Assembly (NCBI GenBank): GCA_023436175.1
Contig: JAEZKE010000156.1
Coordinates: 1-37,500 of the forward strand
Origin: Methanobacteriota archaeon
Lineage (GTDB): Archaea; Methanobacteriota; Methanobacteria; Methanobacteriales; Methanobacteriaceae
Direction of reading: 5' to 3'
DNA length: 37,500 nt
In this document: positions 24,996 through 33,382 of the stretch, one piece after another
Position numbering within the stretch: the stretch's first letter is position 1
Layout: every line of letters starts with the position of its first letter
Notes under the pieces: generated by a model
What the model was told of the DNA's origin: nothing
Seen by the model: the letters and a program-made list of their open reading frames with translations, nothing else
The model's database searches: none
Program-made: the position numbers and the translations under genes

Positions 24996-25384
24996 TTTTT
25001 CACCTCCTTATGCAATTTATGCATGCATGAAACTACAATTAAATTAGTTTAACCATTATATACAAAAAATTTAGGGATAAATTCTGTAAAAAATGGCTTA
25101 AACATAATAATAACTATTTAATAGAATTAATAATTCTATTTTAAGCCTCATGATCGTTTTAATATACATAAACAATATAATATAACTTTATGGGTATTAT
25201 AAAATAAATTAAATGGATATTAGTTCACTAAATGAGAAAATAAATTGAATTTAATCATTAAAAATGGAATTAGGCTTAAAATGACATATATTTATATATT
25301 AAATTGTGTAATATAAGAAGCAAGTTGTAATTGTACAAAATTTACTTCTCATTTTTTCATGAAAATTAATTTTCAAATGTTTAC

Positions 25385-25517
25385 AAAATCTTTGATTTTC
25401 AAACTTGCAACGAAAAGTTGTAAGAATTGAAAATTTTCGCGTGCTGTCAAAAATCCCTGATTTTTGACGCCGGCGAAATCATCGAAGATTTTACGGATCC
25501 AGAAAATTGAGAATTTT
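25385..25517. repeat. Array of short stem-loops, left of sensor kinase
   Basis: Five consecutive dyads: AAAATC/GATTTT (25385-25399), CTTGCAAC/GTTGTAAG (25404-25424), GTCAAAAATC/GATTTTTGAC (25446-25468, perfect 10 bp), AAATC/GATTT (25476-25491), AAAATT/AATTTT (25503-25517). Loops of 3-6 nt recur. A similar array follows the kinase. Confidence 0.55.
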
Positions 25518-25651
25518 TGGAGGATACCTGTTAAAAAATCTTAAAATTAGCTCTTTCTAAAAATTAAATAATGATTTAGCCGCTATAGCCATATCAAAAC
25601 CAAATTTAATTCTAAAATGGGTAAATAATTTTTTTAAAGAGGTGGACCCGT

Positions 25652-25836
25652 TTCAGTAAAGTAAATTACTGTAATCAGTGAGTATAGCCTAGTGCATAAA
25701 AAGAACATTGACTTAGGGACACTCCTTAGGGGTATCGTGAAGTTAGCTAAGGAGTGTCCACAAAGGGAAGTGCTATATAATCTTTGAGTGGTCCTATGTT
25801 GGAAGCGCATAGATAAGAAGATCAGTAGCACTATAT
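25652..25836 (+). ncRNA. Candidate structured non-coding RNA
   Basis: This stretch is richer in G+C than its surroundings and folds by eye into four helices: CAGTAA/TTACTG (25654-25671), a perfect 13-bp stem GGACACTCCTTAG / CTAAGGAGTGTCC (25717-25729 with 25747-25759), and a nested set AGTGCTA/TAGCACT (25769-25775 with 25826-25832), ATCTT/AAGAT (25780-25784 with 25818-25822), CTATG/CATAG (25794-25798 with 25808-25812). It does not show RNase P, SRP RNA or tRNA hallmarks. The strand is uncertain; the plus strand is assumed. A reading frame on the minus strand here has no ribosome site and is low-quality. Confidence 0.5.
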
Positions 25837-26360
25837 TTCACTATTAATTTTAAATTATATAAAGTAAATGGTCTATTACGTGACTATAATCACATTAATA
25901 CATAAATAAAAACATTAAAACTAATATTATCCAATAAAAAATAAAAATCAAAATTTAATTTACTTATTAGAATTTAATATACATCTACTATTTAATATAT
26001 GATATAAAAATTTGTTTTATTTCTATAAATGATTAAAATGACTTTTTTAAAACAATTAGGGCCTGTTTTAGTGTATTAAATTAAATTAATTTACTGTAAT
26101 CCTTTGTAATATAGTCCCTTGCAGAATTTTAGAATTAATTTCTGGTGCAAAACTAATTGTTATAATAAGATTGTATATAGTTAAATTCACAGACTTTGAT
26201 GCAAGCATCACAGTTAATAAGAGTATATAATCATAGAATGTCATCTGTTTATAAAAGAATATGTTATAATAATCTGAATTATTAATTCAAAATATTATAA
26301 AAGATATATTAATTTATTCTTCTAAATTAGCCGTTAAAATTATGAAATTATAATTCTAAA

Positions 26361-26372
26361 AGTATAAATTTA
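26361..26372 (+). promoter_or_regulatory. TATA-like element, leaderless kinase mRNA
   Basis: GTATAAATTT lies about 26 nt before ATG 26393, and no ribosome site is present, so transcription would begin near the start codon. Confidence 0.4.
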
Positions 26373-26392
26373 GTTATTAACAATAATTATTC

Positions 26393-28819
26393 ATGCAATC
26401 TAAGATTTTGGTTGTCGAGGATGAAGCTATTACTGCACTGGATATCCAGAGATCATTAGAAAGTGTGGGTTTTGAAGTAGTTTCAACAGTTACTAATGGA
26501 ATAGATGCCATTCAAAAAGCTATAGATCTTAGACCTGATTTAATACTTATGGATATAGTGATTAAAGGCAATATGGATGGTATTGAAGTTGCTGAGAAAA
26601 TAAATGCTATTTTTGATGTCCCTATAATCTATATGACAGCTTATAGTGATGAAAAGACTTTTAAAAGAGCTAAATTAACAGAACCTTATGGTTTTATTAA
26701 TAAACCAATTAGTCCTAATGAATTAAAGGTATCTATAGAAAATGCTCTTTATAAGCATAAAATTGATAAAAAATTAAAAGAAAACGAAGAAAAATATCGT
26801 CAATGGTTTGAGGAGGATTTGACCGGAAACTTCATTGCAACACCCGAAGGAAAACTTCTTGAATGTAACTCTTCATTTGTAGAGATATATGGATTTGCCA
26901 ATCGTGAAAATGCTATGCATTCAAATATTTCAGAATTCAATCATGTAGATTGGACTGATCTTATTGATGATTTAAAAAAAGAGAAGAAAGTCAAGAATCG
27001 TGAAACATGGCATAGGCGGCCTGATGGAAAACGAATTCACATTGTTGCTAATGTTGTTGGGGTATTCAACGATTTAAATGAACTTATTCAAGTTAAAGGT
27101 TATGTTTTTGATGATACTGAACGTAAAAAAGCTGAAGAAAATTTTCGTAAAGAAGTAAAAAGGGAAAGTTTCCTTCTTGAGCTTTACAAGAGTGCCCCAC
27201 AACTTACAGATAAAGAACTTTATAGTTATGCATTAGATCATGCAGTAATTTTTACAGATAGTACTATTGGGTTTTTTCATTTAATTTCCGACGATCAGAA
27301 AACTATTATTTTAGATACATGGAATGATGGAGCTTTAAGGATGTGTAATACTCCATTTAAAACCCATTATCCTGTTGAACAAGCTGGGAACTGGACTGAT
27401 TGTATAAAAGTTAAAGGCCCTGTTGTTTACAATGATTTTAAAAATTCTCCTAATAGAAAAGGGTTTCCAGAGGGGCATGTATCTGTTAAAAGATTTATAA
27501 GTATTCCTGTATTTGATGGAGATAAAGTTAAGTTTGTTTTTGGTGTGGGGAATAAAATCGAAGAATATGATGACCATGATGTAATTCAGATTCAATCCGT
27601 GGCTAATGAACTGTACAAGATCATTAAACGGCGCCACGGGGAGCAGGAATTAAAAGAAACTCGTGATAATTTAGAAAAAATGGTTGAAGAGCGCACGTTA
27701 GAACTAAAGAAAGCTTATAATATTGTAAAGGAAAGTGAAACTAAATATCGAGAATTATTTGATAAAGCAACTGATATGATCAGTTTAAGTGAAATAAAGG
27801 AAGATGGAATGCCTGGAAAGTACATAGAAGTAAATGAAATTGGATTAAAAAGATTGGGTTATACCAAAGATGAAATATTGAACATGACTCCTGCAGATAT
27901 AATAGCTCCAGATAAAAGGGTTGAAATGCCTAAGAATCTCCTAAAAATGACAAAAACTGGGTTTGGCAGTTTTGAAATTGTTCATTTAACTAAAGAAGGT
28001 AAAATGATACCCGTAGAAGTTAATGGTCATATCATTAATTATCAGGGACGAAAAGTTTACCTTACAGTTTCTCGAGACATTACAGAACGCAAACAAATGG
28101 AAGAAAAACTACAGGAAACTATACATGAACTAGAACGTTCTAATGATGAATTACAGCAATTCGCTTATGTATCATCCCATGACCTTCAGGAACCGCTTAG
28201 AACCATTGCAAGCTTTACTCAACTTTTAGAATATCGTTATAAAGGTAAATTAAATAGTGATGCTGATGAGTTTATAGATTATATTGTAGAAGCTGCTGTC
28301 CGGATGAAACAGCAAATAAATGATTTATTGGAATATTCACGTGTTAGTACGTCTGGAAAGGAGTTTGAAGAGGTGGATACCAATTCTATTTTAGATCAAG
28401 CTGTTACTAATCTTAAAAGTTCTATAGATGAAAATAATGCAAAAATAACTCATGATCCATTACCTAATGTAAATGCTGATGCTGATCAATTAAGAAGGGT
28501 TTTTCAAAATCTTATTGGAAATGCAATTAAATACAGAAAATTAGATGAAACTCCAAAAATCCATATTTCTGCATATAATGACGAAAAAAGCAAAGAATAT
28601 GTATTCAGCATACATGATAACGGAATAGGAATAGAAAAACAGTATTTAGACAGAATATTCAAAATATTTCAGCGTTTACATACTATAGGTGAATATAACG
28701 GAACAGGAGTTGGATTAGCAGTTGTTAAAAGAATAATCGATCGTCATGGTGGATGTATTTGGGTTGAATCTGAATTTGGTAAAGGTTCCACTTTTTATTT
28801 CACATTGCCAAAATCATAG
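26393..28819 (+). CDS. REC-PAS-GAF-PAS sensor histidine kinase
   Basis: An 808-residue cytoplasmic kinase with the response-regulator domain at the N-terminus. Residues 4-118: REC with E9/D10, phospho-acceptor D54, T82 and K104. Then PAS 1 (about 130-245), a GAF-type domain (about 258-412, with the NRKGFPEGHVSVKRF motif), a coiled coil (EEKYRELFDKA-type linkers and about 415-445), PAS 2 (about 448-568), HisKA with catalytic H596 in SSHDLQEPLR, and HATPase_c with NLIGNAIKYR (706-715), DNGIGI (742-747) and GTGVGLAVVKR (770-780). No transmembrane segment, so it senses an internal signal. Methanogen REC-first kinases of this type are common; the partner regulator is not in the window. It is flanked by stem-loop arrays. 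Confidence 0.94.
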   Translation: MQSKILVVEDEAITALDIQRSLESVGFEVVSTVTNGIDAIQKAIDLRPDLILMDIVIKGNMDGIEVAEKINAIFDVPIIYMTAYSDEKTFKRAKLTEPYGFINKPISPNELKVSIENALYKHKIDKKLKENEEKYRQWFEEDLTGNFIATPEGKLLECNSSFVEIYGFANRENAMHSNISEFNHVDWTDLIDDLKKEKKVKNRETWHRRPDGKRIHIVANVVGVFNDLNELIQVKGYVFDDTERKKAEENFRKEVKRESFLLELYKSAPQLTDKELYSYALDHAVIFTDSTIGFFHLISDDQKTIILDTWNDGALRMCNTPFKTHYPVEQAGNWTDCIKVKGPVVYNDFKNSPNRKGFPEGHVSVKRFISIPVFDGDKVKFVFGVGNKIEEYDDHDVIQIQSVANELYKIIKRRHGEQELKETRDNLEKMVEERTLELKKAYNIVKESETKYRELFDKATDMISLSEIKEDGMPGKYIEVNEIGLKRLGYTKDEILNMTPADIIAPDKRVEMPKNLLKMTKTGFGSFEIVHLTKEGKMIPVEVNGHIINYQGRKVYLTVSRDITERKQMEEKLQETIHELERSNDELQQFAYVSSHDLQEPLRTIASFTQLLEYRYKGKLNSDADEFIDYIVEAAVRMKQQINDLLEYSRVSTSGKEFEEVDTNSILDQAVTNLKSSIDENNAKITHDPLPNVNADADQLRRVFQNLIGNAIKYRKLDETPKIHISAYNDEKSKEYVFSIHDNGIGIEKQYLDRIFKIFQRLHTIGEYNGTGVGLAVVKRIIDRHGGCIWVESEFGKGSTFYFTLPKS

Positions 28820-28832
28820 ATTTTTAGAGGCG

Positions 28833-29047
28833 CGAAAAATTATGGATTTTTCGAAGGTCTACAGAACTACCATTCTGTAACCCAAAAAAATCAAAGATTT
28901 TTTTGACGGTTATCAAAAATGTAAGTCTTCGAAATTTTCAATTTTGACCACGGAGACTATGTTTCCGTAGCTTTTTGATGTTTACGGAACGAACTTGCAA
29001 ATCTTTGATTTTTTCACGGTTGCAAAGCCGTAGAAAATGAAGTTTTC
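28833..29047. repeat. Array of short stem-loops, right of sensor kinase
   Basis: At least seven dyads begin 14 nt after the kinase stop: CGAAAAAT/ATTTTTCG (28833-28853), TACAGAA/TTCTGTA (28860-28879), CAAAAAAATC/GATTTTTTTG (28883-28905, perfect), ACGGAgAC/GTtTCCGT (28950-28968), AAATC/GATTT (28999-29011), ACGG/CCGT (29016-29031), GAAAA/TTTTC (29033-29047). The AAAATC-NNN-GATTTT core is shared with the left array. Confidence 0.55.
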
Positions 29048-29049
29048 TC

Positions 29050-29310
29050 AGCCACAAAACTCCAACTCCTCCAGCAGTATTGCAATAATTGTACCTGCAA
29101 ATAAGTATTTTCTTTCTAATTTAGCATCCAATTTAATATTGATATTTTAATAAGTTAACAATGAATTAAATGCCATTAATTTTATCAACAATCTCTTTAT
29201 TTATAGCGTTATTAGAATTTCCAGAAATATCTTCCCATAGTACCTGATACTATACTCCATTCTTGCATATCTTCTTTCATTTTTTGTAAAATAAATAATA
29301 TTGGCGAAGT
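29050..29310 (-). pseudogene. Two minus-strand gene fragments
   Basis: Near 29166-29310 a frame reads MKEDMQEWSI and, after a one-base shift at about 29250, continues YQVLWEDISGN then NSNNAINKEIVDKINGI and a stop at 29166. Nearer 29050-29135 a short hydrophobic stretch KYLFAGTIIAILL breaks into other frames, where GGVGVLWLRK continues it, like a lost C-terminal membrane helix. Both look like debris of genes I cannot name. Coding character is inferred from plausible residue composition only. Confidence 0.35.
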
Positions 29311-29375
29311 TGAATAAGAAAAGTTTATTTAAAAGATAATTCAACATTTCACTTGTTAATAAAAGGTGATATCTA

Positions 29376-30257
29376 ATGGAAACATTTCTTGATCAAGCTC
29401 GTAAAGGTAAAACAAGTTTAATAAGGTATATTATTGGAATATTGATTATCTATTTTTTTATTTATATTGTTGGTGCGGCGGTACAATTTATCGTTGCAAT
29501 GGCTTTCGGATCATCAGTTAATCTTGGAACACTTAACATCAGTTCAATCAGTCCACTGGCCTATTTTGTAGTTACCATGTGCCCTGCAATTTGCGGAATA
29601 ATTGGAGTGTTCATAAGTGTCCGTTATGTGCATCAAAGACCATTCCGCACACTTATAACTCCGTTTAAAAACATAAACGTGAAACCTATTCTCTATGGGT
29701 TTGGATTTTTCTTCCTGCTTTTAGTCCTTTCAGACATTCTTTTATATGGATTAAACCCATCAAGCATTCAGTTTAACAGCAATAACATCTCACAGTTCTT
29801 ATACTTCCTGCCATTCATCTTAGTGCTGATACCACTTCAAACTACTAGTGAAGAACTCACTTACAGAGGTTACTGGATGCAGGGAACTGGACTATTAACC
29901 AGAAATTTTTTAGTGCTAGCACTGATAAATGGTATTTTATTCCTGTTACCTCATATAGTCAACCCTGAAATCAGCGCAGGTGGAATTCTAGCGATGGTTT
30001 ATTATGTGGTGGTTGGGTTCTCCCTGGCATTTATCACCCTTAAAAGCGGAACACTGGAATTAGCTATTGGTATGCACGCTGCTAATAATATCTATGAATC
30101 AGCCGTCATTCATCCTCAAGCTTCAATCCTGCAAACGCCGTCACTATTTACTCAGGCCGCAATAGACCCTGCCTATGAACTCATAACTATTGCAGTCATA
30201 ATGATCATATTTTATTTAGTAACATTCCGAGTTAAGCCTGAATGGAAAAGGTGTTAA
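29376..30257 (+). CDS. CPBP-family intramembrane glutamic protease
   Basis: A 293-residue protein with about seven to eight hydrophobic helices. The CPBP (Abi/Rce1-like) catalytic motifs are present in order: E159-E160-x3-R164 in TTSEELTYRGYW, a His in FLLPHIVNP (H193), and H234 with an Asn in IGMHAANN. These residues line the intramembrane active site of the family, so the protein may be active. Members process prenylated or signal-like substrates or act in self-immunity; no substrate gene is adjacent. GGTGA lies 7 nt before the ATG. Confidence 0.88.
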   Translation: METFLDQARKGKTSLIRYIIGILIIYFFIYIVGAAVQFIVAMAFGSSVNLGTLNISSISPLAYFVVTMCPAICGIIGVFISVRYVHQRPFRTLITPFKNINVKPILYGFGFFFLLLVLSDILLYGLNPSSIQFNSNNISQFLYFLPFILVLIPLQTTSEELTYRGYWMQGTGLLTRNFLVLALINGILFLLPHIVNPEISAGGILAMVYYVVVGFSLAFITLKSGTLELAIGMHAANNIYESAVIHPQASILQTPSLFTQAAIDPAYELITIAVIMIIFYLVTFRVKPEWKRC

Positions 30258-30281
30258 ACCCTTTCCATCCCTTAAACGTAA

Positions 30282-30458
30282 TTAATTCCTATTTTTATTT
30301 TTCATCAAACAATAAAAAGTTGTAGGATGTGTGGAAGCTTCAAAAACCGTAAAACTTCCCGGAAACAATTCATAACCCGGCTTTTTATATTGGATTATCT
30401 TTTCATAAAATTTATTCTTATCAACTTCATTAATTATTCTCCATTTTCTATCAGTCAT
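30282..30458 (-). CDS. Small protein of 58 aa, unknown
   Basis: Fifty-eight residues on the minus strand with AAGGTGAAGTT just upstream of the ATG. It reads MTDRKWRIINEVDKNKFYE, then PGYELFPGSFTVFEASTHP and ends KNKNRN. Mixed, soluble composition with aromatic residues typical of a small globular domain. Convergent with the CPBP gene. No family recognised. Confidence 0.5.
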   Translation of the reverse strand: MTDRKWRIINEVDKNKFYEKIIQYKKPGYELFPGSFTVFEASTHPTTFYCLMKNKNRN

Positions 30459-30567
30459 AACTTCACCTTATTATTCTTGTTATTTTTAATATAGTAAATA
30501 TTTTTCAATTAAAAGCATCATTAACCCTTATTTTGATTTAAACAACCTTTGATGAGCGCGAAAAATG

Positions 30568-30990
30568 TTAGATAACCAGTACACTCGAAATAGGCATAAA
30601 CGCAGATACAAAAAACATTGAAGAACTAGAAGCTAAATTATAAAAAGTAGAAAACGCAGCTAAAGTGTCAGCGATACAATTGAAAGTATAGACAGCTCAT
30701 CATTATCAGATAGGAAATGCTGCAGATGAAACAGCTACAAATTTAGAAAATACAGGGAACGCTGTAAATGATCTGGCAGGAGATCTACAAATGTAGATGG
30801 GACAAATGTTGAAGATGTATCTAATAGTGTAAATAATGCGTAATGAATAGATACAAGTGCTTGGGGAGGATGTTTAAATACTCTTGTAAGTTAATGCAAC
30901 TAACACAAAGTGAAATGAAATAGGGGAATCGATAAGTGCAAAACAAGTATTCGATACCAATGTATAATAAGAGCAAAACCCGCATGAATG
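30568..30990 (+). pseudogene. Decayed phage tail tape-measure-like gene
   Basis: Stops and frame shifts break it, but the residual peptides across frames are coherent: TLEIGINADTKNIEELEAKL (from 30581), then TIESIDSSSLSD, GNAADETATNLENTGNAVND, NVDGTNVEDVSNSVNNA and IDTSAWGG, then GESISAKQVFDTNV. The Asn/Asp/Ser/Ala-rich, helical, repetitive pattern with IDTS and NNA motifs resembles the variable middle of phage tail tape-measure proteins. Base composition is less A+T-rich than the neighbours. Likely a prophage remnant. The identity is a reading by eye. Confidence 0.45.
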
Positions 30991-31054
30991 AAAAGATGAT
31001 ATCGCTATTTTAAATAAATAAAAAAATAAGATGCAATTGATATCAGTTCAGGGG

Positions 31055-31813
31055 TTAAATATCAAAAACTTTCTTTGCGTTTCTTTCTGTTTTTTTGTCT
31101 ACTTTAGATACAGGTAAAGATTTTATATCAGCAATCTTTTTAACAGTTTCTTCTACAAATGCAGGTTCATTTTTTTGCCCTTTAAAAGGCGTAAGGTAAG
31201 GGCTGTCGGTTTCAGTTAGTATATTCTGAATAGGTATCTCTTCTACAAGCTCTTCATGATAATCAGAATAAGCAATTATGGTTGAAAATGAAATATAATA
31301 GCTCTCATCCACTATTTTGTGGGCTGTTTTAATATCTCCACCATAACAATGGAATATAACATCGATATCCTTTGAATAACCTTTTACCAGCTCAAAAGCT
31401 TTTAATTCGGCATCCCTTGCATGGAGCACAAGCGGCATCTCATATTCATTTGCAAGGTCAATGAACGTCTTGAATACCTTTATTTGCCGGTTCCGAGATT
31501 CAGTATCTTTTACCTCATGAAAATCAAGGCCAGTTTCTCCAATTGCGACGGTTTTATCAATATTTTCATGTATTTCTTTAAATGCTTTTTCAATTATGTC
31601 AAAATCTGCTTTTGATGCATTAACTGGATGAAATCCAAGTGTAGCATGTGCAAAACCTTTATAATCTTCTACAAGTTTTAGAGCTCTTCTGTTTCCACCT
31701 AATGTAGCTCCGGAATCAACAATTGCAGATAATTTTTTCTTTGCCCTTGCCATTACTTCTTCTCTGTTTCTGTTAAAGTCTTTAAAATCAACATGACAGT
31801 GTACATCAATCAT
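31055..31813 (-). CDS. TatD-family metal-dependent hydrolase/DNase
   Basis: A 252-residue TatD-type TIM-barrel hydrolase. Metal-binding residues are visible in order: MIDVHCHVDF (H5, H7), IGETGLDFHE (Glu), LVLHARDAE (His), VIFHCYGG (His) and TETDSPYLTP (Asp). Such enzymes act as Mg-dependent 3'-5' exonucleases in DNA repair or quality control; the archaeal members are less studied. GAGGT lies 6 nt before the ATG. The downstream end faces a decayed phage-like region, and uppS lies upstream on the same strand, 92 bp away. Confidence 0.92.
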   Translation of the reverse strand: MIDVHCHVDFKDFNRNREEVMARAKKKLSAIVDSGATLGGNRRALKLVEDYKGFAHATLGFHPVNASKADFDIIEKAFKEIHENIDKTVAIGETGLDFHEVKDTESRNRQIKVFKTFIDLANEYEMPLVLHARDAELKAFELVKGYSKDIDVIFHCYGGDIKTAHKIVDESYYISFSTIIAYSDYHEELVEEIPIQNILTETDSPYLTPFKGQKNEPAFVEETVKKIADIKSLPVSKVDKKTERNAKKVFDI

Positions 31814-31905
31814 AATATTACCTCAAATCCTCAAAAATCCTATGAATTTTGTGGTTTTAAACCACAGGTTTTCTTAACCTCTAAAATAAAAGTAAAATAT
31901 GGGTT

Positions 31906-32673
31906 TTAAACCCCAAATCGTCTTTCTCTTTCTTGATAAGACCTGAGAGCCCTTAAGAAATCAACTTTTCTAAGCTCTGGCCATAAACTATCGCAGAAGT
32001 ATAGTTCTGAATAGGATGATTGCCATAACAGAAACCCGCTGAGCCTTTCTTCCCCACTTGTTCTTATTATAAGATTGGGATCTTCCAGGCCTGCAGTATA
32101 TAAATTTTTACTGACCATATCTTCATCTATTTCATTACAATCTAATTTTCCGTCTTTAACTTCTCTTGAAATCTTTTTAATAGCGTCAATTATTTCCATC
32201 CGCCCATCATAGCCTATTGCAATATTTACAATTCGTTTTTCATAGGAAGATGTAGCCTCTTCTGCGATTCTTATTGCTTCCCTTACATTTTCTGGAAGTA
32301 AGTTTAAATTACCCACTGCATTTATTCTAACTTCATTTTTGTGGATTTTAGGATTCTTTGCTATCCCTTCAAATTCTCTCTGGAAAAGAAGCATTAAGCC
32401 TTCCACTTCTTTAGGAGGTCTCTTAAAGTTTTCTGTAGAAAATGCATAAGCAGTAACGATTTCTATCCCTAATTCAATGGACCAATCTAAAACCTTTTCA
32501 AGGGTATTTACGCCTCTTTTATGGCCATCTATAATTTCCATATTTCCCATTATTTTTGTATATCGTCTATTACCATCCATTATTATGGCTATATGCTTGG
32601 GCATGTTTTCCTGCTTGAGATTTCTTGATATGTACCATTCATAAATTTTATAAAGTGGTTTTAATGGTTGCAT
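31906..32673 (-). CDS. uppS: cis-Prenyltransferase (undecaprenyl/polyprenyl diphosphate synthase family)
   Basis: Elongates allylic diphosphates with isopentenyl diphosphate in cis configuration to make the polyprenyl lipid carrier used for surface glycans and pseudomurein. The 255-residue protein shows HIAIIMDGNRRYTK (catalytic Asp33), GHKRGVNTLEKVLDWS, AFSTENFKRPPKEVEGLM near 80, and DPNLIIRTSGEERLSGFLLWQ then SELYFCDSLWPE near the C-terminus. I prefer ATG 32673 with AGGA six bases upstream; ATG 32679 immediately upstream is too close to that site. The start overlaps the end of mtxX by 26 bp, implying translational coupling. Confidence 0.93.
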   Translation of the reverse strand: MQPLKPLYKIYEWYISRNLKQENMPKHIAIIMDGNRRYTKIMGNMEIIDGHKRGVNTLEKVLDWSIELGIEIVTAYAFSTENFKRPPKEVEGLMLLFQREFEGIAKNPKIHKNEVRINAVGNLNLLPENVREAIRIAEEATSSYEKRIVNIAIGYDGRMEIIDAIKKISREVKDGKLDCNEIDEDMVSKNLYTAGLEDPNLIIRTSGEERLSGFLLWQSSYSELYFCDSLWPELRKVDFLRALRSYQERERRFGV

Positions 32674-33382
32674 TTTCATTCCTACTTTTTAGTCTTGCTA
32701 GATAATTTGAAAATTTTAAAGCTCTAATGTATCCTTCTACGCTTTGTGATCTTGAGGTGTCTATGAAAATTTCATTGATTCCAAGTGTTACGGCACCATG
32801 GCTTTTAGCTGAACCTACAAGAACAAGAGTTCGGAATATTAAGTTTCCAGATATGCCATCAGGTGCTAAAATGAAGTTTACATTATCCTTTATTGCATCT
32901 TCTATTAATATAAAATAATGTTTTACAGAATATCTACTTTTTGTTACACGGGTTACATGTTCTCCTTCTGCAATTGAATCATCAATTTTTTGACTTCTAC
33001 CTACATCTTGAGGTCTTCCACCAGAAAGTACGGCAATTTTAGGTTCTATTCCTAATTTTAATAAGAACTCAGCCCCTAAATCTATTATTTTTATCTTTTC
33101 TTCTATGGTATCTCCATCATCAATCCCTACAGGAGCAAACAAAAATTTATGGCCATCTACTTCTAAAAATGATGCTCTATATATTTTATCACAGTATTTT
33201 TCTTTTAATATGGTCATCATTTTAGAAGAGCTTAGAGATCCTCTTGCAGCGGCATCTACTTCTTTGTTTAGAAGCATATTAATTAAATTATCTTCTGATT
33301 CTGTTAAAATAACCTCAAAATTCACTTTTTTTGAAGCCTCAATTATGTTCCTATTTTCACCGACACCTGCTGCAATCTTCAT
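32648..33382 (-). CDS. mtxX: Methanogenesis marker protein 4 (MtxX)
   Basis: A 244-residue member of the phosphate acetyl/butyryltransferase-like fold found in methanogens (MtxX, methanogenesis marker 4). Motifs: MKIAAGVGENRNIIEAS, a long central region, VLSGGRPQDVGRSQKIDDSI near 118, ILAPDGISGNLIFRTLVLVG near 169 and the C-terminal RSQSVEGYIRALKFSNYLAR. Presence of this marker supports the methanogen origin. Its biochemical role is not established; a methyltransferase link was proposed from methylamine systems. Its stop codon lies inside the uppS start region, so the two are probably cotranscribed. Confidence 0.88.
   Translation of the reverse strand: MKIAAGVGENRNIIEASKKVNFEVILTESEDNLINMLLNKEVDAAARGSLSSSKMMTILKEKYCDKIYRASFLEVDGHKFLFAPVGIDDGDTIEEKIKIIDLGAEFLLKLGIEPKIAVLSGGRPQDVGRSQKIDDSIAEGEHVTRVTKSRYSVKHYFILIEDAIKDNVNFILAPDGISGNLIFRTLVLVGSAKSHGAVTLGINEIFIDTSRSQSVEGYIRALKFSNYLARLKSRNENATIKTTL

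Larger units (their letters stand above)
24996..26392. other. Non-coding 1.4 kb with hairpin array and RNA candidate
   Basis: No protein gene supported. Contains a perfect palindrome TGAAAATTAATTTTCA (25360-25375), a five-hairpin array (25385-25517), a G+C-richer structured segment (25652-25836), and a TATA-like element (about 26363-26370) that serves the histidine kinase at 26393. Confidence 0.55.
28820..29375. other. Hairpin array and decayed sequence
   Basis: Between the kinase and the CPBP protease: stem-loop array (28833-29047), then two minus-strand coding fragments (about 29050-29135 and 29166-29310) described separately. No intact gene seen. Confidence 0.55.

Noticed and set aside
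25717..25762. Box H/ACA guide RNA
   Set aside because: ACA follows the 13-bp stem, but the stem has no internal pocket or kink-turn, which the class needs.
25634..25831. 65-codon minus-strand frame over the structured RNA region
   Set aside because: No ribosome site, unusual composition, and the segment is better explained by the paired stems.
31850..31913. Dyads GTGGTTT/AAACCAC and GGGTTT/AAACCC after uppS
   Set aside because: Short, at a gene end; could be terminator-like but too weak to call.
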